From: Nocardioides sp. W7
GTDB lineage: Bacteria; Actinomycetota; Actinomycetes; Propionibacteriales; Nocardioidaceae
Assembly: GCF_022919075.1 (NCBI RefSeq)
Contig: NZ_CP095078.1
Location: forward strand, 868,001-932,000
Reading direction: 5' to 3'
Length of the DNA: 64,000 nucleotides
Within the stretch, counting starts at the first letter, position 1. Each line of letters begins with the position of its first letter. The notes below the pieces were generated by a model that had not been told where the DNA came from, ran no database searches, and worked only from the letters and a program-made list of their open reading frames with translations. Shown here piece by piece: positions 17,009 to 24,892 of this stretch. A program made the translations under genes and the position numbers.

Positions 17009-18328
17009 ATGGAGAACACGCCCGCACGTCCGCCCAGCGCCCGGCTCGACTCGTACGTCGACCGATACGCAGCGCGCACCGCGGGCATGACGGCATCGGA
17101 GATCCGGGCGCTGTTCGCGGTGGCCTCCCGCCCCGAGGTGGTCTCGCTGGCCGGCGGCATGCCGAACATCTCCGGCCTCCCGCTCGACGTAGTGGGCGGC
17201 GCGATCAGCGACCTGATCGCCCAGCAGGGCCCGGTGGCCATGCAGTACGGCTCCGGTCAGGGCGTGCCCGAGCTGCGCGAGCAGATCACCGACGTGATGC
17301 GGCTGGAGGGCATCGAGGCCCACCCCGACGACGTCGTGGTCACCGTCGGCTCCCAGCAGGCCGTCGACCTGGTCACCCGCGTCTTCTGCGACCCCGGCGA
17401 CGTGGTGATCTGCGAGGCCCCGTCGTACGTCGGCGCGCTGGGCGTTTTCAAGTCCTACCAGTGCGATGTCGTGCACGCCGAGATGGACGCCGACGGACTG
17501 GTGCCGGAGGCGCTGCGCCAGGCCATCGCGTCGGTCAAGGCCGCCGGCAAGACCATCAAGTTCCTCTACACGATCCCGAACTTCCACAACCCGGCCGGCG
17601 TGACCCTCTCCGCCGAGCGACGCACGGAGATCCTGGCCATCTGCCGCAGCGAGGGCGTGCTGGTCCTCGAGGACAACCCGTACGGCCTGCTCGGCTTCGA
17701 CCGCGAGCCGATGCGCGCGCTGCGGGCCGACGAGGCCGACAACGTCATCTACCTGGGGTCGTTCTCCAAGACCTTCGCCCCGGGCTTCCGGGTGGGCTGG
17801 GCGCTGGCTCCGCACCCCGTGCGCGAGAAGCTCGTGCTCGCGCAGGAGTCGGCGACCCTGTGCCCGCCGCAGTTCTCGCAGATGGCGGTCTCGGCGTACC
17901 TGGCGAACCACGACTGGCAGGGCCAGATCAAGCAGTTCCGTGAGATGTACCGCGAGCGCCGCGACGCGATGGTCTCCTCGCTCGCCGACCTGATGCCGGC
18001 GTCGTGCCAGTGGAACATCCCCTCGGGTGGCTTCTACGTCTGGCTCACGCTGCCGCCCGGGATCGACGCCAAGGGCATGCTGCCCCGCGCGGTCACGGCC
18101 CGGGTCGCCTACGTCCCCGGCACGGCGTTCTACGCCGACGGGTTCGGCAGCTCCCACATGCGGCTCTCCTTCTGCTACCCGACCCCCGAGCGCATCCGCG
18201 AGGGGGTACGCCGCCTCGCCGGCGTGCTCGAGGCGGAGATGGAGCTGCGGGCGACGTTCGGCCCCGCGGTGCCGGTTCGCCAGGTCGGCCCCCAGGGGTA
18301 CGACGGCCCGAGCACCGACCTGAGCTGA
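17009..18328 (+). CDS. PLP-dependent aminotransferase, class I (2-aminoadipate/MocR-like branch)
   Basis: A 439-residue fold-type I aminotransferase. The pyridoxal-phosphate lysine is in SFSKTFAPGFRVGW. The cofactor-phosphate and substrate arginine regions (PNFHNPAGVT and SHMRLSFCYP) are present. The GSGQGVPELREQI segment resembles LysN or kynurenine/2-oxoadipate-type aminotransferases. There is no GntR DNA-binding domain. ATG 17009 has GGGA close upstream. The amino acid substrate cannot be decided from sequence. Confidence 0.88.
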   Translation: MENTPARPPSARLDSYVDRYAARTAGMTASEIRALFAVASRPEVVSLAGGMPNISGLPLDVVGGAISDLIAQQGPVAMQYGSGQGVPELREQITDVMRLEGIEAHPDDVVVTVGSQQAVDLVTRVFCDPGDVVICEAPSYVGALGVFKSYQCDVVHAEMDADGLVPEALRQAIASVKAAGKTIKFLYTIPNFHNPAGVTLSAERRTEILAICRSEGVLVLEDNPYGLLGFDREPMRALRADEADNVIYLGSFSKTFAPGFRVGWALAPHPVREKLVLAQESATLCPPQFSQMAVSAYLANHDWQGQIKQFREMYRERRDAMVSSLADLMPASCQWNIPSGGFYVWLTLPPGIDAKGMLPRAVTARVAYVPGTAFYADGFGSSHMRLSFCYPTPERIREGVRRLAGVLEAEMELRATFGPAVPVRQVGPQGYDGPSTDLS

Positions 18329-18379
18329 GCCCCTCGACACCTCGGTCGGGTCCTCGCGGCGACCTGTAGGTTCGGCTGC

Positions 18380-19141
18380 GTGCGTGACCTCACCTACCCC
18401 CCGATCATCCTGGCCGCCAAGACCGGGTTCCGGCTGCTCGGCCAGCGCTTCACCATGACCGGGACCGAGCACGTGCCGCGCTCCGGAGGCGTGCTGCTCG
18501 CGTTCAACCACGTGAGCTACCTGGACTTCATCTACGGCGGCCTGGCCGCCAACCCATCCGGCCGGCTGGTCCGGTTCATGGCCAAGCGCGAGATCTTCGA
18601 CCACCGCGTCGGCGGTCCGGTGATGCGCTCCATGCACCACATCGAGGTGGACCGCGGGGAGGGCGTGGCGTCGTACCGCTCCGCCGTCTCTCTCCTGGGT
18701 TCCGGGGAGGCCGTCGGGATCTTCCCCGAGGCGACGATCTCCCGCTCCTTCGAGCTCAAGGAGTTCAAGACCGGGGCGGTGCGCATCGCGGCCGCCGCCG
18801 GAGTGCCGGTGCTGCCGGTCATCCTGTGGGGCACCCAGCGGGTCATGACCAAGGACCACCCCCGCGACTTCTCCCGCGGCAAGACGATCGCCATCGCCGT
18901 CGGCGAACCGCTGCACCCGACCGGCGAGGACCCGGGGGCCGACACCGCGGAGCTCCGCACGAGCATGAGCCGGCTGCTCGACGAGACCATCGCCGCGTAC
19001 CCGGCCCACGAGCAGCCCCCGGGCTCCTGGTGGCTGCCGGCTCGGCTCGGCGGATCCGCTCCGACGCCGGACGAGGCGGTCCGGCTCGACGCGGAGGAGA
19101 AGCGGCGCCGGGCCGAGAGGCGCCGCGCCGCCCGCGGTTGA
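18380..19141 (+). CDS. 1-acyl-glycerol-3-phosphate acyltransferase family (PlsC-like)
   Basis: A 253-residue membrane-associated acyltransferase for phospholipid synthesis or remodelling. The catalytic NHVSYLDF motif (NHxxxxD) is near residue 40, and FPEATIS corresponds to the FPEGT acceptor-binding motif with Ala for Gly. A basic Arg-rich tail ends the protein. GTG start 51 bases after the aminotransferase gene. It is convergent with parB. Confidence 0.9.
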   Translation: MRDLTYPPIILAAKTGFRLLGQRFTMTGTEHVPRSGGVLLAFNHVSYLDFIYGGLAANPSGRLVRFMAKREIFDHRVGGPVMRSMHHIEVDRGEGVASYRSAVSLLGSGEAVGIFPEATISRSFELKEFKTGAVRIAAAAGVPVLPVILWGTQRVMTKDHPRDFSRGKTIAIAVGEPLHPTGEDPGADTAELRTSMSRLLDETIAAYPAHEQPPGSWWLPARLGGSAPTPDEAVRLDAEEKRRRAERRRAARG

Positions 19142-19162
19142 TCGACTGGTCGACGAGACGAC

Positions 19163-19188
19163 AAGTCGAATCGTTGCTTTGTCGACTT
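19163..19188. terminator. AT-rich hairpin between plsC-like gene and parB
   Basis: Arms AAGTCGA (19163-19169) and TCGACTT (19182-19188) lie in a 69-base spacer that is clearly richer in A and T than its surroundings and has T-rich runs after the hairpin. It probably terminates both convergent genes. Confidence 0.5.
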
Positions 19189-19210
19189 ATCGGTTTATTG
19201 CTTTAGCGGC

Positions 19211-20173
19211 TCAAATGGGCCGGTCGTCGCGGTTCCGCGGGTCCATCACGTCCACGATCCGTCGCAGGTCGTCCAGCGACGCGAACTCGACCGTGATCTT
19301 GCCCTTGCTCCGTCCCAGGTCGACCTTCACGCGGGTCTCCAGCCGGTCGGAGAGCCGCTCGGCGAGATCGTTGAGACCGGGGGCCGTCGGCTTGTTCCGC
19401 CGGCCACGCCGCTGGGCGCCACCGTGGTCGCCCACCGCGACGATCTCCTCCAGGCCGCGGACACTGATGCCCTCCGCGACCACTCGCTGGGCCAGCCGGT
19501 CCTGAAGGTCGGCGTCCTCGACGGCGAGCAGCGACCTCGCGTGCCCGGCCGAGAGCACGCCGGCCGCCACCCGGCGCTGGACGGCGGGACTCAGCCGGAG
19601 CAGCCGGAGGGTGTTGCTGATCTGCGGCCGCGAGCGACCGATCCGACTCGCGAGCTCCTCATGGGTGCAGCCGAAGTCCTCCAGCAGCTGGGAGTAGGCC
19701 GAGGCCTCCTCCAGCGCGTTCAGCTGGGAGCGGTGCAGGTTCTCCAGGAGCGCGTCCCGGAGCATGTCGGTGTCCTCGGTCTCCCGCACGATCGCCGGGA
19801 TCGTGTCGCGACCGGCCTCCTGCGAAGCACGCCAGCGCCGCTCCCCCATGACCAGCTCATAGGTCTCCGGACCGGTGCGCCGGACCACGACCGGCTGCAG
19901 CAGGCCGATCTCCTTGATGGAGTGGACCAGCTCGGCCATCGCGTCCTCGTCGAAGACCGTCCGAGGTTGCACGTGGTTGGGGACGATCTGACCGATGGGC
20001 AGCTCGGCGAAGTAGGCGCCCTCGACCGGCGCCAGCTGAGAACCGGCGGACTGCTCGTCCGGTCGGTCGCCGTTCTGGTCGCCGGACCCCTCGGCCGGGG
20101 GCGGAGCGGTGGGGATCAGCGAGCCGAGTCCGCGTCCGAGTCCGCGGCGCTGCTGAGGACGGCTGCTGTTCAC
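19211..20173 (-). CDS. parB: Chromosome partitioning protein ParB
   Basis: CTP-dependent DNA clamp that loads at parS and spreads near the origin. The 320-residue protein has the N-terminal RRGLGRGLGSLIP ParA-contact motif, the GERRWRA nucleotide-binding box, the ENLHRSQLNALEEA segment, the helix-turn-helix EELASRIGRSRPQISNTLRL and a C-terminal dimerisation region. Its GTG start overlaps the parA stop (GTGA). Two parS sites lie 1-2 kb away inside parA and rsmG. Confidence 0.96.
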   Translation of the reverse strand: MNSSRPQQRRGLGRGLGSLIPTAPPPAEGSGDQNGDRPDEQSAGSQLAPVEGAYFAELPIGQIVPNHVQPRTVFDEDAMAELVHSIKEIGLLQPVVVRRTGPETYELVMGERRWRASQEAGRDTIPAIVRETEDTDMLRDALLENLHRSQLNALEEASAYSQLLEDFGCTHEELASRIGRSRPQISNTLRLLRLSPAVQRRVAAGVLSAGHARSLLAVEDADLQDRLAQRVVAEGISVRGLEEIVAVGDHGGAQRRGRRNKPTAPGLNDLAERLSDRLETRVKVDLGRSKGKITVEFASLDDLRRIVDVMDPRNRDDRPI

Positions 20174-21279
20174 GGGCGGACTCCCTTGGTGGCGATCTCG
20201 CGGGCGGCTTCGAAGTAGCTGAGGGCACCCGGCGAGCCCGGGTCGTACGTCATCACGGTCTGGGCGTACGACGGCGCCTCCGATACCCGCACCGAGCGCG
20301 GGATCACCGTCTGCAGGACCTGGTCGCCGAAGTGCTCGCGCACCTCCTCGGCCACGCCGGCGGCGAGCCGGGTGCGGGCGTCGAACATCGTGATCAGGAT
20401 CGTGGAGACCGCGAGGTCGGGATTCAGGTGCGCGCGGACCATGTCGACGGTCTCCAGGAGCTGCCCCAGGCCCTCCAGGGCGTAGTACTCCGCCTGGATC
20501 GGGATCAACATCTCGTCGCCGGCGACAAGCGCGTTCAGCGTGAGCAGGCCCAGGGACGGCGGGCAGTCGATGAGCACGTAGTCGTACCGATCGTCACCGA
20601 TGCTCTCGTCGCCGACCAACGGGTGACCGTGCACCGCTCGTCGTAGCCGTCCCTCACGCGCGACCACGCTGACCAGCTCGATCTCGGCGCCGGCGAGGTC
20701 GATCGTCGCCGGAACGACGTCGAGACCCTGCACGTCCGGGCACGGGCTGACGACGTCGGCGAGTGCCGCACCGTCCACCAGCAGGTCGTACGTGGACGGG
20801 ACGCCACGGCGGTGCTCGATGTTGAGCGCGGTCGAGGTGTTCCCCTGGGGGTCCAGGTCGATGACCAGGACCCGCTGGCCGAGCTGGGCGAGTGCGGCAG
20901 CCACATTCACCGTCGAGGTGGTCTTGCCGACGCCGCCCTTCTGGTTGGCGACCACGAAGATCCGGGTGGCGTGAGGGCGGGGGACGACTCGCCGATTCGG
21001 TCCGGTCTGGCGTGCGAGCACGATGTGCTCGGCCGCCCGGGCCAGGGGAGTGGTGTTGTCGGCGAGGTCGCTGGCGTACGGCGCCACCTCGCCGGCGGTG
21101 CGGACCCGGAACGTCACGGGCGGCACGTCCGGAGTTTCACGTGAAACATCGACGGCGCGTGCCTGTGGAGAACTAGGTCGAATCTGTGGATGGTCACGCT
21201 CAGGAGACCCCTCTTTATCGGTGGATAACTCTTCTTCGTCGCCGTCGAGACGGTCACCCCGGGGGAGCTCGTCGGTCAC
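20170..21279 (-). CDS. parA: Chromosome partitioning ATPase ParA (Soj)
   Basis: Deviant-Walker ATPase that moves ParB-parS complexes. The 369-residue chain has a 110-residue polar N-terminal extension before the KGGVGKTT motif (residues 114-121). DCPPSLG and the DLDPQGN switch follow. GTG 21279 overlaps the rsmG stop (GTGA); longer starts would run into rsmG. The extension encodes the peptide VSRET over a parS site. It uses many rare codons, including TTA (21226-21228), where DnaA-box-like sequences occur. Confidence 0.95.
   Translation of the reverse strand: MTDELPRGDRLDGDEEELSTDKEGSPERDHPQIRPSSPQARAVDVSRETPDVPPVTFRVRTAGEVAPYASDLADNTTPLARAAEHIVLARQTGPNRRVVPRPHATRIFVVANQKGGVGKTTSTVNVAAALAQLGQRVLVIDLDPQGNTSTALNIEHRRGVPSTYDLLVDGAALADVVSPCPDVQGLDVVPATIDLAGAEIELVSVVAREGRLRRAVHGHPLVGDESIGDDRYDYVLIDCPPSLGLLTLNALVAGDEMLIPIQAEYYALEGLGQLLETVDMVRAHLNPDLAVSTILITMFDARTRLAAGVAEEVREHFGDQVLQTVIPRSVRVSEAPSYAQTVMTYDPGSPGALSYFEAAREIATKGVRP
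21133..21148. promoter_or_regulatory. parS site inside parA
   Basis: AGTTTCACGTGAAACA matches the bacterial parS consensus TGTTTCACGTGAAACA at 15 of 16 positions. It lies in the 5' part of the parA coding sequence. Confidence 0.95.
21164..21228. promoter_or_regulatory. Three DnaA-box-like 9-mers inside the parA 5' region
   Basis: TGTGGAGAA (21164-21172), TGTGGATGG (21185-21193) and GGTGGATAA (21220-21228) all read as complements of TTNTCCACN-type DnaA boxes on the same strand. They are spaced 21 and 35 bases apart and lie directly beside the parS site. They are embedded in codons unusual for this genome. DnaA binding is an inference. Confidence 0.4.
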
Positions 21280-22022
21280 GTGTCCTGCTTTCGCTGCGAT
21301 CGTCGGGGGTTGCGCCGGGTGCGTGCAGGGGTGGTGCGCACCGGAGCCGGAGCAAGCGGCCAAGATACCTTCGCCGGCTCGGCCCACACCACTCGGAGGG
21401 CCACTGTCGTGGAGGAGATCACTCCCTCTCCGAGCGTGAGCACCTCGGGTGGTGCGCACCGCCACCGCGCTAGGGTTTCCTCCGCCGCTCGGATCTCCTC
21501 GTCGACGCTCGAACCCTTCATCGCCACCAGGGAGCCGCTCGGCGCCACCAGTGGCATCGACCAGTCCAGCAGCCGATCCAGGGGCGCCACGGCGCGGGAG
21601 GTGACCACATCGAAGCGACGCATGCCATGCAGCACATCGGCTCGCCCACGGACCACCTCGGCATTATCGAGATCCAGCGCCCCGACGACCTCCTCCAGGA
21701 ACGTCGTACGGCGCAGCAGCGGCTCGACCATCGTGACCCGGACGTCCGGTCGCGCAACGGCCAGGACGATGCCCGGCAGGCCGGCACCCGAGCCGATGTC
21801 CACCACCGTGGCGTCGGGGGGGAGGAGCTCCGCGAGGACAGCACAGTTGAGAAGGTGACGGTCCCACAGACGCGGGGCCTCCCGCGGTCCGATCAGACCG
21901 CGTACCACTCCGTCGGTCGCCAGTCGGGCGGCGTACTCCTCCGCGAGGGGCAGGCGCTCAGACGAGAACACCCTCCGCGCCACCTCGGGAGCGGAGGGTG
22001 TTTCACGTGAAACGTCATTCAT
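21276..22022 (-). CDS. rsmG: 16S rRNA (guanine(527)-N7)-methyltransferase RsmG
   Basis: Methylates G527 of 16S rRNA with S-adenosylmethionine. The 248-residue protein has the RLWDRHLLNCAVLAELL segment, the SAM-binding loop VVDIGSGAGLPGIVLA (about 73-88) and the TSRAVAPLDRLL motif. The tail is basic, with many Arg and Lys. The N-terminal MNDVSRET is encoded by a parS site. The gene starts 4 bases after jag and overlaps parA by GTGA. Confidence 0.95.
   Translation of the reverse strand: MNDVSRETPSAPEVARRVFSSERLPLAEEYAARLATDGVVRGLIGPREAPRLWDRHLLNCAVLAELLPPDATVVDIGSGAGLPGIVLAVARPDVRVTMVEPLLRRTTFLEEVVGALDLDNAEVVRGRADVLHGMRRFDVVTSRAVAPLDRLLDWSMPLVAPSGSLVAMKGSSVDEEIRAAEETLARWRCAPPEVLTLGEGVISSTTVALRVVWAEPAKVSWPLAPAPVRTTPARTRRNPRRSQRKQDT
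21999..22014. promoter_or_regulatory. parS site inside rsmG
   Basis: TGTTTCACGTGAAACG matches the parS consensus at 15 of 16 positions. It covers codons 3-8 of rsmG. Confidence 0.95.
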
Positions 22023-22026
22023 TCGA

Positions 22027-22566
22027 TCAACTCGGAAGGATCACCACGTAGCGACGCGGCTCGACACCCTCGGACTCCGAGGACAGCCCAGCCGCGGCCA
22101 CGGCGTCGTGCACGACCTTGCGCTCGAACGGCGACATCGCGCGCAGCGAGACGGACTCGCCCGAGGTCTTGACCTCGGCGATCTTGTCCTCGGCGAGCTT
22201 CTCCAGCTCGGCGCGTCGCTCTGCACGGAAGCCCGAGATGTCCAGCATCAACCGCGAACGCTCGCCGGTCTCGCGGTACACCGCGAGCCGGGTCAGCTCC
22301 TGCAGAGCATCCAGGACCTCGCCACGCTGACCGACGAGCTGCGACAGGTCCGCGCCCACGATCGACACGGCCGCACGGTCGCCCTCGACGTCCATGTCGA
22401 GGTCGCCATCCAGGTCGGCGATGTCGAGCAGCTCCTCGAGATAGTCGGCAGCGATGTCGCCCTCCTGCTCAAGCCGCTCCATCCGGGTGCCACGCTCCGA
22501 CGGCGACTCCTCGGTCGACCCGCTGGCCGCATCCTCGACGGGGGCCTCGGTCATCTCGTCAGTCAC
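22027..22566 (-). CDS. jag: Jag/KhpB-type RNA-binding protein (KH and R3H domains)
   Basis: A 179-residue RNA-binding protein usually encoded with YidC. An acidic N-terminus is followed by a KH-like domain (VGADLSQLVGQRGEVLDALQ, residues about 71-90) and an R3H domain near the end (MSPFERKVVHDAVAAAG, then EPRRYVVI). The GTG start overlaps the yidC stop (GTGA). The RNA targets are unknown. Confidence 0.92.
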   Translation of the reverse strand: MTDEMTEAPVEDAASGSTEESPSERGTRMERLEQEGDIAADYLEELLDIADLDGDLDMDVEGDRAAVSIVGADLSQLVGQRGEVLDALQELTRLAVYRETGERSRLMLDISGFRAERRAELEKLAEDKIAEVKTSGESVSLRAMSPFERKVVHDAVAAAGLSSESEGVEPRRYVVILPS

Positions 22567-23645
22567 GACTTCTCTCCCTTGCTGGGCTTCTTCTGGCTCG
22601 ACTTGGGGGGCGCGCTCTTCTGGCCCGGCTTCGGGGGAGCGCCCGACGGCTTCGGCTTGGCCTGCGCGCCGCCCGGCGGGCGGGTGCCGCCCTGACGTCG
22701 CTGGTCACGGGTCTGCTTCTTCGGCTGCTGCCGGACCGCGGGGCGCGGCGCCTCCTCGACCTCCGGAGGGGCCTCGACGACCAGCGTGCCCTTGCGCTCG
22801 GCCTTCGCACGGTCGCGATCGACCTTCGCCTGGGCCGCCGGCGTACCGGGAGCGGGGTTGTTGCGGATCACGTAGAACTGCTGGCCCATCGTCCACAGGT
22901 TCGAGGTGGTCCAGTACAGGAGCACGCCGATCGGGAACGCCACGCCACCGAGACCGAAAGCCACCGGGAGCACGTAGAGCAGCAGCTTCTGCTGCTGCGC
23001 GTACGGGCCGCTGAGGGCGTCGGCGGGCATGTTCTTGCGCATGAGCTGCCGCTGCGTCGTGAACGTGGTCGCCGTCATCGCCAGGACCAGGATCAGGGCC
23101 AGGACCATCACGGCGCCGTCCGGGGTCGGACCCCAGATCCGCGCCTGCCAGAAGCTCTGCGACAGCGGGAAGGTGCCGAAGATCTCCGACTCGCCGAACT
23201 TGCGGGCGAGGTCCTCGGTCAGCAGGCCGTGCGCCGTGCCCTTCTTGGCCGCCTGGTCGAGCAGCCGGAACAGGGCGAAGAAGATCGGCATCTGGAGCAG
23301 CAGCGGCAGGCAGGAGGCGAACGGGTTGGTGCCCGTCTCCTTGTAGAGCTTCATCGTCTCCTGGGCGAGACGCTCCCGGTCGTGACCGTACTTCTTCTGC
23401 AGCTCCTTGACCTTGGGCTGGATCAGCTGCATGTTCCGGCTGGACTTGATCTGCTTGACGAAGAGCGGGATCAACGCCATCCGGATGACCAGGGTCAGGC
23501 CGATAATCGACAGCGCCCAGGACGCGCCACCCTCAGGGTCCAGCCCGATCTGCGTGAAGAACCAGTGCCAGGCCAGCAGAACTGCTGAGATCACGTAGTA
23601 CAGCGGCGTCATGATCAGACTGCCGATGTCGCTGAAGATGCCCAC
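22563..23645 (-). CDS. yidC: Membrane protein insertase YidC (Oxa1 family)
   Basis: Inserts and folds inner-membrane proteins, alone or with the Sec translocon. The 360-residue protein has five predicted membrane helices, with the conserved Arg in LVIRMALIPLFVKQ lining the hydrophilic groove. A highly basic Lys/Pro/Gln-rich C-terminal tail (about 270-360) could contact ribosomes. GTG start. It lies 3 bases from yidD and overlaps jag. Confidence 0.96.
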   Translation of the reverse strand: MGIFSDIGSLIMTPLYYVISAVLLAWHWFFTQIGLDPEGGASWALSIIGLTLVIRMALIPLFVKQIKSSRNMQLIQPKVKELQKKYGHDRERLAQETMKLYKETGTNPFASCLPLLLQMPIFFALFRLLDQAAKKGTAHGLLTEDLARKFGESEIFGTFPLSQSFWQARIWGPTPDGAVMVLALILVLAMTATTFTTQRQLMRKNMPADALSGPYAQQQKLLLYVLPVAFGLGGVAFPIGVLLYWTTSNLWTMGQQFYVIRNNPAPGTPAAQAKVDRDRAKAERKGTLVVEAPPEVEEAPRPAVRQQPKKQTRDQRRQGGTRPPGGAQAKPKPSGAPPKPGQKSAPPKSSQKKPSKGEKS

Positions 23646-23648
23646 GGA

Positions 23649-23915
23649 TCAGGCTCCTTGCTGGGGTGAGGAAGTGGCCACGCCGGAGCGCGGAGGACGA
23701 GTACGAGTGGGCACCGGGTCGTAGCCACCGGCGGCCCAGGGGTGACACCGTCCGAGCCGGCGCAGCGCGAGCCAAGGTCCGCGCAGGCTCCCGTGCACCT
23801 GCACCGCCTCGAGCGCGTACGCGGAGCAGGACGGGTGGTAGCGACAGACCTGACCGTAGAGCGGACTGATCACCGCGCGGTAGGCGCGCAGCAGCACCAC
23901 CAGGACGAGCTTCAC
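23649..23915 (-). CDS. yidD: Membrane protein insertion efficiency factor YidD
   Basis: A small 88-residue protein with the family signature [20 protein letters not shown] and [10 protein letters not shown], followed by [18 protein letters not shown]. It sits between rnpA and yidC, the usual place. Its GTG start overlaps the rnpA stop (GTGA). Confidence 0.95.
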   Translation of the reverse strand: MKLVLVVLLRAYRAVISPLYGQVCRYHPSCSAYALEAVQVHGSLRGPWLALRRLGRCHPWAAGGYDPVPTRTRPPRSGVATSSPQQGA

Positions 23916-24247
23916 GGGAGCACCCGGCCCACGCAGCGCGCCAGGTCGACGCGAAGCTCGTCGTACGACGACGTGGCCGCAGCCGGAAGCGCCCGGACCA
24001 CGAGCACAGCAGAGCCCGGGAGCACACCTACGTGCTCCCGGGCCAGGTGTCGAAGACGGCGCTTCACGCGGTTGCGGACGACGGCATTGCCGACGGCCTT
24101 GCTCACGACCAGCCCGATTCGGGCCGGGTCGTCGCCCTCACCGGCGGTGCCGAGGTGGACGACGAGGGTCCGCGAACCCGATCGCCGACCACGAGTCGCG
24201 GCGCGGAACGAGTCCGCATCCGTGAGTCGATGGTCCGGCGACAGCAA
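23912..24247 (-). CDS. rnpA: Ribonuclease P protein component
   Basis: Protein subunit of the tRNA 5'-end maturation enzyme. The protein has 111 residues from a TTG start. The RNA-binding signature [20 protein letters not shown] is present near the middle, preceded by [10 protein letters not shown]. The TTG at 24247 is chosen because the family alignment begins with [18 protein letters not shown] and GGGAG lies upstream. A longer reading to 24340 would run through the end of rpmH. The rpmH gene ends 31 bases upstream. Confidence 0.93.
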   Translation of the reverse strand: MLSPDHRLTDADSFRAATRGRRSGSRTLVVHLGTAGEGDDPARIGLVVSKAVGNAVVRNRVKRRLRHLAREHVGVLPGSAVLVVRALPAAATSSYDELRVDLARCVGRVLP

Positions 24248-24278
24248 CGCAGCTCCCGCGAGGACGGCCGAGCGGCCG

Positions 24279-24416
24279 TCAGACGGCCAGGCTCTTGCGG
24301 CCCTTGCGGCGGCGCGCGGAGAGGATGGCGCGACCCGCACGGGTGCGCATGCGCAGGCGGAAACCGTGGACCTTGTGACGACGACGGTTGTTCGGCTGGT
24401 ACGTACGCTTGCTCAC
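24279..24416 (-). CDS. rpmH: 50S ribosomal protein L34
   Basis: A 45-residue ribosomal protein starting [18 protein letters not shown] and ending [11 protein letters not shown], the complete L34 pattern. GTG start with AAGAGA upstream; an ATG 6 bases earlier is in frame. It is the first gene of the leftward rpmH-rnpA-yidD-yidC-jag-rsmG-parA-parB run, divergent from dnaA. Confidence 0.97.
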   Translation of the reverse strand: MSKRTYQPNNRRRHKVHGFRLRMRTRAGRAILSARRRKGRKSLAV

Positions 24417-24892
24417 GAGCATCTCTTTCGGTGGGTGTGCAGGCCTGGGGCCCGGCGGATCGGCGCTGCCCGTCGACTGCTCGACGACAGGCGATCAACA
24501 CCGGATGACCGGCCAACGGTACGCGCTGCGATTCGACAGGGTCAAACCGACGCCGAACGCCGACGAGGTCAGCCTACGGGTAGGCCCTCAAGCCTGTGGA
24601 TGACGGGTTGCCGCTGGGAGAGCGGCCGGGTTAAGTTCGCGGCACCGAGGTTCCCCGCCAGTTCGCGAAGACACCCTCCATCGGACCGTTGTGACGCAGG
24701 CCACTTGATTGCTGAATAGGCCTCTGACCTGCGGAAATGCGAGTTCTTGGCTTCGCGGGATGCGTCTCGGAGCGGAGCCCACCACCTTGACCGACCCAGG
24801 TTCACAGCCTGTGGACAAAGTTGTGGAAACCAACTCGATGGCACGGCGACCGGCGTGTCGAGTGCCTCAGACCGACCAAAGAAATGGGAACC
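24417..24892. promoter_or_regulatory. rpmH-dnaA intergenic region with DnaA boxes
   Basis: A 476-base gene-free spacer. It holds the leftward rpmH promoter. Near dnaA it holds a perfect actinobacterial DnaA box, TGTGGACAA (24810-24818), an adjacent weaker TGTGGAAAC (24822-24830), and another weak TGTGGATGA (24595-24603). A TTGACC at 24787 lies 17 bases before the perfect box, so DnaA could repress its own promoter there. The dnaA transcription start is not certain. Confidence 0.65.
24516..24545 (-). promoter_or_regulatory. Probable rpmH operon promoter
   Basis: On the minus strand, TTGACC (-35) and TACCGT (-10) are separated by 18 bases, about 100 bases before rpmH. This is a good match to the housekeeping sigma pattern of actinobacteria. 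Confidence 0.6.

Noticed and set aside
16217..19009. A 930-codon leftward frame over the aminotransferase and acyltransferase genes
   Set aside because: It is antisense to two well-supported genes and shows no recognisable domain of its own.
21280..21465. Longer parA start inside rsmG
   Set aside because: The extra 62 residues are an out-of-frame reading of rsmG. GTG 21279 gives the GTGA overlap typical of this gene run.
24248..24340. Longer rnpA start upstream of the TTG
   Set aside because: It would read through the end of rpmH in another frame. Family alignment begins at the TTG, and GGGAG precedes it.
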